This document shows, in pieces, positions 42,225 through 51,696 of a stretch of DNA of 64,000 bases. Every line of letters begins with the position of its first letter. Positions within the stretch are counted from its first letter, which is position 1. The notes beneath the pieces are model-generated. The model worked only from the letters and a program-made list of their open reading frames with translations. It had not been told where the DNA came from and did no database searches. Source of the stretch: a virus; IMG/VR virus record IMGVR_UViG_3300013103_000005, positions 1 through 64,000 of that record, one strand, 5' to 3'. A program made the translations under genes and the position numbers.

Positions 42225-43000
42225 TTATCTTGATTTTCTTTATTCAGGGTTGTTCCTTTATAGAGGTAAGGAAAACTTATTATCGTAAAGATTATGGGAG
42301 AAAGCCCCAAGAAAAAGAATTATCTTTTACTTCAAAAAGGGCTTTAGCGACTGGCGCTACTTTGAATAATATGACAGCTGCCAAGGTTTATTATCAAGGA
42401 ACAGAACCTCAGAGTAAAGAAGCTAAAATTCTTTACGATATGTCTTATAGATTTATGAGTTTAGCTGGGGTTAAAGCTGATTTTGACCCTTCCGACCCTG
42501 AAAGCGTTGCTAAAATATTCGAAGAAGCAGATAGGGCTTTAGAAGAGAAAGAAAGGATTATACATCAACTTAAAGAAGATGTTAAAAGATATTTACAAGA
42601 AAAGGAGAAAATTGTTAGGGATAAAGAAGCAGAATTACAAGCTTTAAATAACAAATGGCAAGTAAAATTAGGAAATTTATGGTTTTGGATTTGGGTGATT
42701 ATTATAGGTTTTATCGCCTTAATTATCTTTTGCCCTGCGATAGGCATTCCTTTATTAAGCAGAACAGTAGGATTAACTTTGAAAGCTGGCAAGAATACGA
42801 TGAAAGCAATTGAAGCTATTAGGGATAAATGGAAAGAAGAAGAAAGATTAGCAAAAGAAAGAGGGGATATGAAAAGATACGAACAAATAAGAAAGGTAAG
42901 GGAAGAATTAGAATCTGAATTACATAAAGCACAATCAGAAGAAGAAAAATTACATATAAAGAAATTGAAAGCTAAAGGGGTGATTAAGAATGATTCTTAG
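42203..43000 (+). CDS. Lipoprotein with coiled coil and inner membrane span
   Basis: The 265-residue protein starts with a lipoprotein signal (MRNKVLLIILIFFIQGC, lipobox IQGC with Cys17). A coiled coil follows (EEADRALEEKERIIHQLKED...LQALNNKW), then a transmembrane segment (LWFWIWVIIIGFIALIIFCPAI, near residues 155-178) and a charged helical tail. Having both a lipid anchor and a membrane span could tether two membranes, as single-gene unimolecular spanins do. That role is inference; it could instead be a superinfection-exclusion protein. Confidence 0.6.
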   Translation: MRNKVLLIILIFFIQGCSFIEVRKTYYRKDYGRKPQEKELSFTSKRALATGATLNNMTAAKVYYQGTEPQSKEAKILYDMSYRFMSLAGVKADFDPSDPESVAKIFEEADRALEEKERIIHQLKEDVKRYLQEKEKIVRDKEAELQALNNKWQVKLGNLWFWIWVIIIGFIALIIFCPAIGIPLLSRTVGLTLKAGKNTMKAIEAIRDKWKEEERLAKERGDMKRYEQIRKVREELESELHKAQSEEEKLHIKKLKAKGVIKNDS

Positions 43001-43544
43001 GTTTTTATTAAAATATGCAGTGAATTTAGGGATGGTTTTTACTAGATGGATAGGAAGGAAATTAGATTCCTTAGAAGTTTCGAAAGTTGATTTAGACCGA
43101 GCTTTAGTTGAAATGGAATGGGTTAAAGAGAATATAAAACAACCTATAGAACTAGAAGAATATTTTAGAGATAATAATTGGAAGTGGGAATCTGACCCTT
43201 TAAGTGGATTTTTGGATTATGTATCTGATGTAGAAATTACTTTTGCTAAGAAAGCTGGGGATTGTGATGACCTTGCAGAAGTTTGGAAATGGAAATTTCC
43301 ATTTTTAAAGAAGTATGCAGTAGTTCCTTTAAATCCTTTTAAAGAAGCAGGTCATGTAATAGCAGTAGGGAAAGTTTCTCCAACCAGGATTTTAGTATGT
43401 TCTAACTTAAAAATTTTAGCTTGGGTGGAAAAAGATAACGAGATAGAAGCGATTAGGGAAGTTTACAAAGATAGTAAAAGAGAAATTAAATGGATTTTTG
43501 AATTTAATGATAAGAATTTTGTAAGGAGGGTTTATGCCTTCTAA
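42990..43544 (+). CDS. Transglutaminase-like cysteine protein
   Basis: The 184-residue protein has a probable Cys-His pair in papain/transglutaminase order: Cys92 in KKAGDCDDLAEVWKWKF and His122 in EAGHVIAVGKV, with a nearby Asp/Asn unclear. The first 30 residues are amphipathic. Family members cut peptide or amide bonds, including in cell walls. It overlaps both neighbours (ATG inside the lipoprotein end; stop inside the LamG gene start). It could be the endolysin or a virion wall-degrading enzyme, but substrate is unknown. Confidence 0.6.
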   Translation: MILRFLLKYAVNLGMVFTRWIGRKLDSLEVSKVDLDRALVEMEWVKENIKQPIELEEYFRDNNWKWESDPLSGFLDYVSDVEITFAKKAGDCDDLAEVWKWKFPFLKKYAVVPLNPFKEAGHVIAVGKVSPTRILVCSNLKILAWVEKDNEIEAIREVYKDSKREIKWIFEFNDKNFVRRVYAF

Positions 43545-45684
43545 AGAGTTTAACGCGTTAAACTTTTCCGCTTCTGGGGCAAATTTTCATAAAACAATAT
43601 TGACTAGTAGTGGGGTAAAATTAGCTCCTTTTATTCCTTTGAGGAATAGATTTTATTATGGAACATATACGACCCCGCCATTCTTCATTGGAAATAATGG
43701 CGGGAGAATAGATAAAATATCTTGGCAAGGAAACATTCCCCCTAATACTAACGTCCAAGCAGAAGTTCAATTCGGTCCCGATGATGGATTGTCTAATAAT
43801 TTTGCTAATTGGGGAGATTGGCAGCCCTTACTTACTCAAATAGATGGGTTTAATGAGTCTGCTGGAACTTTATTAGATAATGAAACTGTTTTATTATTGC
43901 ATTTTAATATAGAGACCTCGCCGACGGAAATAAAAGATTCATCCCCTAAAGGTCATATAGTACAAATCTTTAGAAATGTTTATTTGGTAAATACACCTTC
44001 TAAATTCGGAGATTCTGCTTATTTTAGCGGTGCGGGTTGTTTAAAAATCGCTGATTGTCCTGATTGGGATTTTGGAGGCGAGGATTTTACGATAGATTTT
44101 TGGATTAAGAGAAATAGGTTAACTCAAAGGGAGCTATTGGCGGGACAGACTAATAGTTTGGGTAATAGAAACGCTACTTCAGTATGGATTGAAATTTCGG
44201 CAACGGATCAATTAATCGTTTGGGTTTGTGAATCTACTAAACGATACGGGGGCGTTTTTGGAACTATTAGGGATTATAATTGGCATCATATTGCTGTAGT
44301 AAGAAACGGAAATAATCTATACGGGTTTGTAGACGGGATTTTGCGAAATACGTTTAATGTTACTAATGTTGTCGTTAATAATGTTAATAGTAATTTTGCT
44401 ATCGGGTGTGTAGGGGATAGGAATACTTATTTTTTCAACGGATGGATGGACGAATTTAGGATAAGCAAAGGAATCGCAAGATGGACTAGGGATTTTATTC
44501 CCCCGTCTAAGGAGTATCATATTGAGACTTACGGGGTAGACGATAAAACTAAGTTATTGTTACATTTTAATGCAGAAGGAGCTAATATTATAGATTCTTC
44601 TTTTTCAAACCACATCGTAGAGGTTTATGGTGATGTTATTCAAGTTACGAATCCGAGTAAATTTGGAAAGGCTTGTTTTTTTGATGGGAATGGCGATTAT
44701 TTACAAATAGCTAATAGCCCTGATTGGGAATTCGGTTTAGAGGATTTTACTATAGATTTTTGGATTTATATTAATTCCTTTTCCGCAAGGGATATGGTAG
44801 TCGTAACTTATTTTGATACTTTTCCAGAATGGTGGGTCGCGGTTCGCCAGAATGGCGATGGATGGAATGTTTGGCTTAATGGAGGGACAAATATTAATGA
44901 TCCTTTGACTACTGGGGTTTGGTATCACGTTGCTTTAGTTCGTTGCTCTGATACTATTTATTTCTTCAGGGATGGAGAATTAAAGGCTAGTTGGTATTCT
45001 GTTAATAACGATTTGTCGGGTAGGCAGTTTCTTAGAATAGGAAGGGCTTACGATTCAGGGAGTCACGATTTAGATGCTGTTATTGATGAATTAAGGATAA
45101 GCAAAGGGATTGCTAGATGGGTTTCTAATTTTATTCCTCCTAGTCAGGAATATCATCAAGGTTTAGGGATAATGAGTTGGAATAGGAGTTCAGAAAAATT
45201 AGGAATTATTAGGGATGCTAGCGAAAAAGTGGAAGGTACTTCTTCAATGAAGTTAGAGGTTTCTAAAGGTTCGTTGAGAACTTATGTTTACCGAGAATTT
45301 GGTGCTGGTATTTCTTTGCAAAACGCTAAATATATTTCTTTTTATGTTAAGTCAGAAGAGATAGGTATCCCTTTAATTTTACATATAGATTCAGTCAATT
45401 CGGGAATTTCTACTGTATACCCAAAAGCCTTTCCTATAAGGGTAATTGAGAAAAATGTTTGGAGAGAATATAGGTTCGATTTATCTTCCATTCCTGATAC
45501 AGACGACCTTAAAAATCCTTCTGTAGGTTTAAGATACATAGCCTTCGAGATAAATTCGGATTCAAAGTTTGGTATTTGGATTGATGATATTAGGATTGGG
45601 AATTATATAATAAATAATGAGGCATTATCTATTTCTGGGGATAAGTATTGTAGGGTAAGATTAACATTATCAAGGAGTCATTAA
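43534..45684 (+). CDS. LamG-repeat tail/receptor-binding protein
   Basis: The 716-residue protein has two LamG/concanavalin-like domains (about residues 112-330 and 335-540), each with VLLLHFN-like start, GEDFTIDFWI, WHHIAVVRNGN or similar, and DEFRISKGIARW...FIPPSxEYH end. A third jelly-roll, CBM-like domain follows (EGTSSMKLEVSKGS, FGIWIDDIRIGN). Such modules bind sugars, so a receptor-binding role is likely. A palindrome copy lies at codons 4-11 and is read as EFNALNF. GTAAGGAGGG lies upstream. Confidence 0.78.
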   Translation: MPSKEFNALNFSASGANFHKTILTSSGVKLAPFIPLRNRFYYGTYTTPPFFIGNNGGRIDKISWQGNIPPNTNVQAEVQFGPDDGLSNNFANWGDWQPLLTQIDGFNESAGTLLDNETVLLLHFNIETSPTEIKDSSPKGHIVQIFRNVYLVNTPSKFGDSAYFSGAGCLKIADCPDWDFGGEDFTIDFWIKRNRLTQRELLAGQTNSLGNRNATSVWIEISATDQLIVWVCESTKRYGGVFGTIRDYNWHHIAVVRNGNNLYGFVDGILRNTFNVTNVVVNNVNSNFAIGCVGDRNTYFFNGWMDEFRISKGIARWTRDFIPPSKEYHIETYGVDDKTKLLLHFNAEGANIIDSSFSNHIVEVYGDVIQVTNPSKFGKACFFDGNGDYLQIANSPDWEFGLEDFTIDFWIYINSFSARDMVVVTYFDTFPEWWVAVRQNGDGWNVWLNGGTNINDPLTTGVWYHVALVRCSDTIYFFRDGELKASWYSVNNDLSGRQFLRIGRAYDSGSHDLDAVIDELRISKGIARWVSNFIPPSQEYHQGLGIMSWNRSSEKLGIIRDASEKVEGTSSMKLEVSKGSLRTYVYREFGAGISLQNAKYISFYVKSEEIGIPLILHIDSVNSGISTVYPKAFPIRVIEKNVWREYRFDLSSIPDTDDLKNPSVGLRYIAFEINSDSKFGIWIDDIRIGNYIINNEALSISGDKYCRVRLTLSRSH
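43545..43566 (+). repeat. 22-bp palindrome, copy 18, inside coding sequence (CGCG centre)
   Basis: One change in the left arm (AGAGTTTAA); the rest is perfect. It lies just inside the start of the LamG gene and is read as FNALN, the same frame as copy 11. Confidence 0.92.
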
Positions 45685-45685
45685 A

Positions 45686-46246
45686 ATGAAATTCGTGGAT
45701 AATTATAAGATAAATACTGAGTATTTTACTATTAAAAAGAAAAATTCAAATGAAGATAAATTTCCATTAGTTATTGGGGAAGTTTTCATAATTTCTAAAA
45801 AGGGGATTATTAAAAAGGAATTTAAATTACCAAATAAAATTCTAAACGGTGCGGGTTTAATGTTAGCACAGTTTTGTCAAAACGAAACTTTAAGCGGGTT
45901 GACTTATATAGCGGTAGGAACAGGAGACCCTAGTTGGGGAGATAATCCACCAGAACCAGATGTAACTCAAACGGAATTAGTAGCAGAGATTTATAGAAAG
46001 CCTATAATGGTTAGAAGATATTTGGATGAAAGTTTTAATACTGTTCCTGGTCCGACTCGTATAATAGAAGTGGAGGTAACTTTTATGGAACACGAAGCTA
46101 ACGGGCCTTGGAGAGAAATGGGATTGTTTGGAGGAAACGCCACCGCCGATTTAAATTCGGGTTATTTGTTTGCAGCTAGAAATTTTAAGGTTAAAAATAA
46201 AGAGGATGATGAGCAAGTTTCGATAGCTTGGAGATTATATTTCTGA
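45686..46246 (+). CDS. Tail fibre/receptor-binding accessory protein
   Basis: The 186-residue protein contains a phage tail-like core: NGAGLMLAQFCQNETLSGLTYIAVGTGDPSW, TELVAEIYRKPI, TRIIEVEVTFMEHEANGPWREMGLFGG and YLFAARNFKV, a pattern seen in small fibre or collar proteins. It starts one base after the LamG gene and ends next to a palindrome copy. Partner of the LamG protein is a reasonable guess. Confidence 0.62.
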   Translation: MKFVDNYKINTEYFTIKKKNSNEDKFPLVIGEVFIISKKGIIKKEFKLPNKILNGAGLMLAQFCQNETLSGLTYIAVGTGDPSWGDNPPEPDVTQTELVAEIYRKPIMVRRYLDESFNTVPGPTRIIEVEVTFMEHEANGPWREMGLFGGNATADLNSGYLFAARNFKVKNKEDDEQVSIAWRLYF

Positions 46247-46266
46247 AGTTTAACGCGTTAAACTTT
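46245..46266 (+). repeat. 22-bp palindrome, copy 19 (CGCG centre)
   Basis: Perfect except the first base (G). It marks the boundary between tail and replication genes. Confidence 0.96.
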
Positions 46267-46288
46267 TGATTGGAATTGGGATTTAAAA

Positions 46289-47992
46289 ATGTGTATTAAG
46301 ATTGTTCATAAAAAGGATAAATTCTTTACTGTTTGGGAATATCTTAATGAGCCTTATTTAATTCGCCTTCCTAACGAAACTTTAATCCACTTCGATTTTA
46401 TTCCTTCCTTAAAAGCTAAATATAAAATAGAAATCTTTCCTTTTGAAAAGTATAATCAATTACGACACGAAAGAAAGTTTAGACTATCTTTAAAAGAAAA
46501 CCCCGATAAAACTTTTTCTGAATTTTTTGTCAAAGAAAAGCAACCTTTGCATTATCAGCTAATTGGAATGAATTTTATTTATAACGCCAAATCTGTTCTG
46601 TTAGCTGATGATGTAGGATTAGGTAAGACTTTGCAAAGTATAGGAGCTTTAATAAGGTCTGTAATAGAGAATAAAATTGATATAGGGATTATTTTTTGTC
46701 CAAATACGCTTAAATTTCAATGGGAACAAGAGTTTGAGAATTCTTTAATCAAAGAAGTTTTAAGAAAGATTAGAATATTTAGAATTAGGGGAGAAAAAGG
46801 ATTAAGGAATAAGTTTTATTCAATGGTTTTAAAGTGTAAAAAAGTGCCAGTTTTATTATTGAATTATGAATTATTTTTGAGAGATTATATTAAAATAAAT
46901 CAAGTATTAAAGAAGTTTAAAAGAAGATTTGTAATTTGCGACGAAGCTTCCAGAATTAAAAATCCAAATACAAAAACTCATAAATTGATTTGTAAATTCT
47001 TTTCTAAATCTGAATATAAAGTTTGTTTAACTGCTACCCCAATAGAAAATGGGTTGGAAGATTTATATGGAATAATGAGATTGGTTGATAAAGCCTTATT
47101 CTGGTCTTATAGATTTTTTTGTAATAGATATTTACAAATCGAAGAATTTAGGAATTTTAAAACTGGAGGAATTTATAAGAAAGTTGTAGGTTATAAGAAA
47201 CTGGACGAAGTTAGGTATAGATTATCCCCATATTATCTACAAAGGACTACTAAAGATTTAGAATTAGAATTGCCCCGAATTTTAATTTCTAATTACCCAG
47301 TAGATTTAACAGAAACTCAAAAAGAAATTTACGAAAAAATAAGGTCAGATATTGATTGGGAGGATAAGAGAACGAATATTTTAGCGCAATTTATTCATTT
47401 GAGAAAAGCTTGTAATTCTCCAAATTTATTCGAAGGTTATTCGGGGAAATCTTCTAAAATAGAAGAAATTAAGATATTACTATCTTCAGAGCTTAGAAAT
47501 AAGAAAGTTATTATTTTTTCAGAGAGTAAAAAATTTATTAAAGAAATGATTAAGGAATTAAAGGATTTTAAACCTGCCTTTATTTACGGTGGGATGAAAG
47601 AGGGTGAAAGAGATATGCAATATTCGATTTTCAATAAAGGTAAAACAAGATTGCTTTTAATGACAAGTGCGGGGGAAAGAGGCTTAAATTTTCCTAGTGC
47701 TAATGTCGTAATAAATGCGGATTTACCTTATAATCCCGCTAGGTTAAAACAAAGGATAGGAAGGGCTAGGAGATTAGATTCTAAGACGAATGTTTTAACA
47801 GTTATAAATTTATATGCTAGGGATACTATTGAAGAAAGGGTGTTTGAGATTTTTCATAATAAAGCTAAACTTTTTTCTAAAATTTTTGATGATAGTTTTG
47901 ATTTGGAAAGGGTAAAAATAAATATAGAGAAGTGGGATAAAGATAAGTTGAAAAGTTTAATAGAGGGTAAAAATGGAATCGTTGATAATTAA
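46289..47992 (+). CDS. SNF2-family DNA helicase/translocase
   Basis: The 567-residue protein has the SNF2 set: Walker A LADDVGLGKTLQS (residues 105-117), Walker-B-like FVICDEASRIKNP (DEAS), motif III LTATPIEN, then the second lobe with KVIIFSES, FNKGKTRLLLMTSAGERGLNFPSANVVINADLPYNP and QRIGRARRLDSK. Such enzymes move on duplex DNA and remodel forks or recombination intermediates (UvsW-like role). It opens the replication block. Confidence 0.9.
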   Translation: MCIKIVHKKDKFFTVWEYLNEPYLIRLPNETLIHFDFIPSLKAKYKIEIFPFEKYNQLRHERKFRLSLKENPDKTFSEFFVKEKQPLHYQLIGMNFIYNAKSVLLADDVGLGKTLQSIGALIRSVIENKIDIGIIFCPNTLKFQWEQEFENSLIKEVLRKIRIFRIRGEKGLRNKFYSMVLKCKKVPVLLLNYELFLRDYIKINQVLKKFKRRFVICDEASRIKNPNTKTHKLICKFFSKSEYKVCLTATPIENGLEDLYGIMRLVDKALFWSYRFFCNRYLQIEEFRNFKTGGIYKKVVGYKKLDEVRYRLSPYYLQRTTKDLELELPRILISNYPVDLTETQKEIYEKIRSDIDWEDKRTNILAQFIHLRKACNSPNLFEGYSGKSSKIEEIKILLSSELRNKKVIIFSESKKFIKEMIKELKDFKPAFIYGGMKEGERDMQYSIFNKGKTRLLLMTSAGERGLNFPSANVVINADLPYNPARLKQRIGRARRLDSKTNVLTVINLYARDTIEERVFEIFHNKAKLFSKIFDDSFDLERVKINIEKWDKDKLKSLIEGKNGIVDN

Positions 47993-48197
47993 CCCTAAAA
48001 GGATTTTAGTAGCAGATAAAGGCATTTTAGTGATATCTAAGGGTAGGAGTTTATTATTTAGTAATCATAGCTTAAATGTTAAAGAAGATGAGGATTTTAA
48101 TTTCATAATGGTGAATGATGAGAATTGGAAGACCTTTATGGATACTGTTTTGTCCAATAACAATGTTCCTGTAATTGATTTAAGAGAGGGTAAGTAA
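47973..48197 (+). CDS. Hypothetical small protein
   Basis: The 74-residue product starts inside the end of the helicase gene and ends one base into the next gene, so it is co-translated with both. It is strand-rich (RILVADKGILVISKGRSLLFSNHS). No motif. Replication context only. Confidence 0.5.
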   Translation: MESLIINPKRILVADKGILVISKGRSLLFSNHSLNVKEDEDFNFIMVNDENWKTFMDTVLSNNNVPVIDLREGK

Positions 48198-48577
48198 TGA
48201 ATTATTTGCCTACAGAAGTAAATACTATTTCTACATCTTTGAAAGGTTATGATAGCTTATCGGAATTAAAGGGAAAGCTTATAACCTTAGTTTTAGAAGG
48301 AGAATTTCCTTATAAGGTAGGGAATTCTTTGACCTATAAACACGAGAAATCTATCAACCACGGGCTATTAGTAGATATAGTTAGGGATAAAAATTGTGCT
48401 ATAATGATATTGTCTCCAAAAGACCCACTTTTGACTTTTATTTATCTCCCTAGAAATATTGAGATAGAAGTTAGACCTGTTCCCCCAGAAGTTTTGTCAG
48501 AATGGAGGAATGTTATATTAAATAATGTAGATTCAAATTACTTAACTAATCTTAAGGAGCTTCCTAGTGGAGAATAA
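48197..48577 (+). CDS. Hypothetical protein
   Basis: The 126-residue product has a beta-rich core (KLITLVLEGEFPYKVGNSLTYKHEKS, GLLVDIVRDKNCAIMILSP, FIYLPRNIEIEVRPVP). It overlaps the exonuclease start by 11 nt. I recognise no family; an OB-like fold could be tested by structure prediction. Confidence 0.5.
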   Translation: MNYLPTEVNTISTSLKGYDSLSELKGKLITLVLEGEFPYKVGNSLTYKHEKSINHGLLVDIVRDKNCAIMILSPKDPLLTFIYLPRNIEIEVRPVPPEVLSEWRNVILNNVDSNYLTNLKELPSGE

Positions 48578-49511
48578 AAAGGTTTTAATTTACGATGGAA
48601 ATTGGTTTGCCTTTAGGACTTTTGTAACCCATAGGCTTTGTACTTCTGATGGGAAGGATACTACAATTATCTATGGGTTATTGCAAGATTGGGGATTGAT
48701 GTTTAAGAAGTTTGATATAGATTTTCCGATTATTTGTTGGGATGGAAAAAAAGCTTCAGAGAAGAAAAGAAGGATTTATCCTAAATATAAAGAGCATAGG
48801 AAAGGAAGGGTAGATATAGATTGGGGATCTTATTTTTACAGTATATCGGTATGTAAAGAATTTTTAAAAAAGGTTAAAATCCCTTCCCTGGAATTTGAGG
48901 ATTTGGAAGGGGATGAGGTTATTGCTGAAATAGTTTATAAATTAAAAAAGGATAATTTTTGTTTTATTAGGGCTACAGATAAAGATATGATTCAGTTATT
49001 GGATAAAAATGTAAGCATTATTAAGGATATAGATAAGATAATTACCCACGATTTTTTTAAGGAGAACAATATAAATAAGAAAGCTTGGATTTTTGAGAGG
49101 GCGTTGATTGGGGATAGTTCCGATAATATTAAAGGGATTAGGGGAATTGGTGAAAAAAGAGCAAGGTCAATATTGCAGAGGATAATGGGGGAGAAGAATT
49201 ATTTTAAATTTTTTGAAAATAAGGAATATAATAAAACTAAATGGCGGGATAAAGCTTTATTTGACTTGATTAGAGAAAATTTGGACTTAGTTAGGACTAA
49301 TATTAGATTGATGTATTTGAGACCGAAGGGAATCAAAATAAAAATAAGCGAGCCTTCGATAGACTCCAAAATTTGGAATGAGATAATGAAAGAATACGAA
49401 ATTAGAAAATTTAATGTATCGGAAGGTTTTAAACAATTTAAGGATATTTTTAAGGAGGGATTAGATGGGAAAGGAAAAGAAAAAGAAAAAGAAAAAATTT
49501 CAAGAAATTGA
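48567..49511 (+). CDS. 5'-3' exonuclease / flap endonuclease (T4 RNase H/T5 FEN-like)
   Basis: The start is GTG 48567 with AAGGAG at 48554-48559. The 314-residue protein has the FEN layout: VLIYDGNWFAFRTF (metal Asp), FEDLEGDEVIAEIVYK, FIRATDKDMIQLL and the helix-3-turn-helix ALIGDSSDNIKGIRGIGEKRA. It removes RNA primers and flaps at the lagging strand. It precedes the clamp candidate, with which it overlaps by 47 nt through Lys-rich sequence in both frames. Confidence 0.88.
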   Translation: MENKKVLIYDGNWFAFRTFVTHRLCTSDGKDTTIIYGLLQDWGLMFKKFDIDFPIICWDGKKASEKKRRIYPKYKEHRKGRVDIDWGSYFYSISVCKEFLKKVKIPSLEFEDLEGDEVIAEIVYKLKKDNFCFIRATDKDMIQLLDKNVSIIKDIDKIITHDFFKENNINKKAWIFERALIGDSSDNIKGIRGIGEKRARSILQRIMGEKNYFKFFENKEYNKTKWRDKALFDLIRENLDLVRTNIRLMYLRPKGIKIKISEPSIDSKIWNEIMKEYEIRKFNVSEGFKQFKDIFKEGLDGKGKEKEKEKISRN

Positions 49512-50277
49512 AAAGAGAGGGTTCGAATGGAAAGAAGAAGTAGGCTTGATTAATAATTATCTTAACCTTATTTCTTGTAAAGGGCTTGTTAATGATGTCG
49601 TGATAGATTTAACCCCTAAAAAAGCAATTGCTTTCGGCGTCTCTATTCACGGTGTTATTATTTTTAAAGTAGAATTTGAGAGTGAAGGGATTGATGGTAG
49701 TGGGTCTTTAGCTATTTCAGATATTTCTCAATTACAAAAAGTTTTATCTAGATTTAGTGGAGAGGTTGTTTTTTCTTCGGAGGGAGAGGTTTTGACCTTA
49801 AGCCAGTCTCAGAAAAAAGCTACCTTAGCACTTACGACTCCCGATAATGTAGAATCTTATAGGGTTTCTGATTCAATAAGCCTTAAAGATTTAAAGTTAT
49901 CTACCCCACAAGGAAATTGGGATTTTTCTAAAGGAACAGAGCTTGAGATTAAGGTAGATTGGCTTAAAGGTTTAGTTGCTGATGCGACTGTTTTTGACGA
50001 AAGGAATTTTTGGTTTAGGTCTAAAGCAGATATTTTAGAAGTTCAAATAGGTTTGGATGTTAATCAATTTGTAGATTATCTAGAAGTAGAAGGGTTGGAA
50101 GAAAAGGAAGTGGATTCTTATTTTGAATTTGGATTTCAAGAGGTTTTATCCAGCCTTCAAGGGGATAATGTAACAATGATGTTTTTAAGCGGGCAAGCTG
50201 TGTTAATCAGGGGCGAGTTAGATAACGGAATCAAATATGATTTTGCTATATGCGAGGCGGAAAGAGATGAGGAATAG
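49465..50277 (+). CDS. Sliding clamp candidate (gp45/PCNA-like)
   Basis: The 270-residue protein starts with a Lys-rich tail (KEKKKKKKKFQ) and then has a beta-alpha-beta pattern of two or three similar domains: VVIDLTPKKAIAFGVSIHGVIIFKVEFE, LKGLVADATVFDERNFWFRSKADILEVQI and MMFLSGQAVLIRGELDNGIKYDFAI. No short motif proves a clamp; the call rests on length, fold pattern and position between the FEN exonuclease and the clamp-loader genes. GAGGG is upstream. Confidence 0.6.
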   Translation: MGKEKKKKKKKFQEIEKRGFEWKEEVGLINNYLNLISCKGLVNDVVIDLTPKKAIAFGVSIHGVIIFKVEFESEGIDGSGSLAISDISQLQKVLSRFSGEVVFSSEGEVLTLSQSQKKATLALTTPDNVESYRVSDSISLKDLKLSTPQGNWDFSKGTELEIKVDWLKGLVADATVFDERNFWFRSKADILEVQIGLDVNQFVDYLEVEGLEEKEVDSYFEFGFQEVLSSLQGDNVTMMFLSGQAVLIRGELDNGIKYDFAICEAERDEE

Positions 50278-50815
50278 GGATGTCGTAATTATGGTAGGAG
50301 ATTGTGAAAAGCCTAAAGGATTTAGTAGGGTGGAAATTTTTAGAAAGGATATTTTTAGTACCAAGGGTTTTAGAAAGGGATTATTTGTGGATGCTGATAA
50401 TTTAAATTTAACTTCTTTAGATATTAAATGGATTTGCGAGAATTCTAAATTCCCAACCCTTATTTTGGTTAGAAATAGGGAGAAATTAAAATCCATTTCC
50501 CCGAATATAAAAGTTATCGAAAAAAGGGAATGGGGGAAGTCCTTTGATATTTTTGAATGTTTAAATATTATTTTAAAGGAAAGGGACAGAACTAAGGTTT
50601 TGAATTATCTGAACGAGGTCAGACCTCCCGCCTTGTTGCTTTTTAATTGGTTAATAAGTAACATAGACCAGATAGGGAATATACCTTTACTTATGTATTT
50701 AGATGAGCATATTTTAAATAAGAAGTCTGTCGAATGGTTTTATGAATTTTTAGCTTTGGGGATTAAACCTGTTTCTAAGTATATAAGATATAAATATAGG
50801 ATAAGAAAAGTTTAA
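50267..50815 (+). CDS. Clamp-loader small subunit candidate (gp62-like)
   Basis: I choose ATG 50267, overlapping the clamp stop by 11 nt; an upstream ATG at 50237 is also in frame. The 182-residue product has an N-terminal degenerate P-loop-like region (VVIMVGDCEKPKG, no Walker Lys-Thr) and a helical C-terminus (LNEVRPPALLLFNWLISN, LMYLDEHILNKKSVEWFYEFLALG) similar in style to clamp-loader collars. Position just before the loader ATPase supports gp62-like function. Its stop is the TAA of a palindrome copy. Confidence 0.5.
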   Translation: MRNRDVVIMVGDCEKPKGFSRVEIFRKDIFSTKGFRKGLFVDADNLNLTSLDIKWICENSKFPTLILVRNREKLKSISPNIKVIEKREWGKSFDIFECLNIILKERDRTKVLNYLNEVRPPALLLFNWLISNIDQIGNIPLLMYLDEHILNKKSVEWFYEFLALGIKPVSKYIRYKYRIRKV

Positions 50816-50828
50816 CGCATTAAACTTT
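50807..50828 (+). repeat. 22-bp palindrome, copy 20 (CGCA centre)
   Basis: Perfect arms around CGCA. It supplies the stop of the upstream gene (KV-stop) and separates the two clamp-loader genes. Confidence 0.95.
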
Positions 50829-50841
50829 TGAGGATTTTAAA

Positions 50842-51696
50842 ATGTTAACAGAACAATTAAGACCTAAAAAATTGGAAGATGTGGTTGGACAAAAGGAAAT
50901 CGTAAATAAACTGAAGGAATTTGTAAAGAAAGGAGAAATCCCTAATTTATTGTTTTACGGAAATCCTGGAGTTGGTAAAACTACAGTTGCTCATATTATA
51001 GGTAGAGAGATTTTAGGCAAAACATTTAAAACAAACTTTATCGATATGAACGCTTCTTCGGATAGAGGTATTGATACTATTAGAGGGTTAATACAGGAGA
51101 GAGCTAAAGTTAGGTCTTTAGGAACGAACAAACCGAAAATAATATTTCTTGACGAAGCAGAAATGATGACAAGAGACGCTCAAACCGCTCTAAGGCGAAT
51201 AATGGAGGATTATTATAAGACTTGTAGATTTATACTTTCCTGTAATTTTATTGAAAAGATTATAGAGCCTATAAGAGATAGATGTTCTCCTTTTCATTTT
51301 AAAGACATTCCTTATAAGACAATTGCTAAATATCTCTTAAAGAAGGTCAATCCAATATTATCAAAACCTTTATCTAAAAAACAAGTAATAGCTATATCTA
51401 AAAAAGCAAATGGGAGTTTACGAAGAGCTTTGAATTTAGTAGAGGCAGGGTATAATAAAGAAGTAAAAATAGAAAAGCCTTTATTATCTTTATCCACTAA
51501 AGAATTTTTTGATTTAGTTTATAGTAATGAATATGACCCTGATATTTTATTTCAAAAATTACATCAAGAAGTAGTTTCTAAAAAGAATATAAAAGCATTA
51601 GTTATTTTAGCAGATACCGATTATAGGATGAGTTTAGCTACAAATAAAATGTTACAGTTAATGAGTTGCTTTGTTAAGATTAGGAGGAAAAAATGA
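50842..51696 (+). CDS. Clamp loader ATPase (gp44/RFC small-subunit-like)
   Basis: The 284-residue AAA+ protein has Walker A GNPGVGKTT (residues 40-48), Walker B IIFLDEAE (100-107), sensor-1 SCNF (133-136) and the SRC-type arginine-finger motif RDRCSP (145-150). The N-terminus LRPKKLEDVVGQ is classical RFC. It opens the clamp and loads it at primer ends. The start lies 13 nt after a palindrome copy with TGAGG as ribosome site. Confidence 0.9.
   Translation: MLTEQLRPKKLEDVVGQKEIVNKLKEFVKKGEIPNLLFYGNPGVGKTTVAHIIGREILGKTFKTNFIDMNASSDRGIDTIRGLIQERAKVRSLGTNKPKIIFLDEAEMMTRDAQTALRRIMEDYYKTCRFILSCNFIEKIIEPIRDRCSPFHFKDIPYKTIAKYLLKKVNPILSKPLSKKQVIAISKKANGSLRRALNLVEAGYNKEVKIEKPLLSLSTKEFFDLVYSNEYDPDILFQKLHQEVVSKKNIKALVILADTDYRMSLATNKMLQLMSCFVKIRRKK

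Noticed and set aside
49465-49511. Programmed frameshift from exonuclease to clamp in the A-rich overlap
   Set aside because: The overlap is low-complexity Lys coding in both frames, the frame relation is +1/-2, no standard slippery heptamer in the right phase is seen, and the clamp gene has its own ribosome site and ATG.
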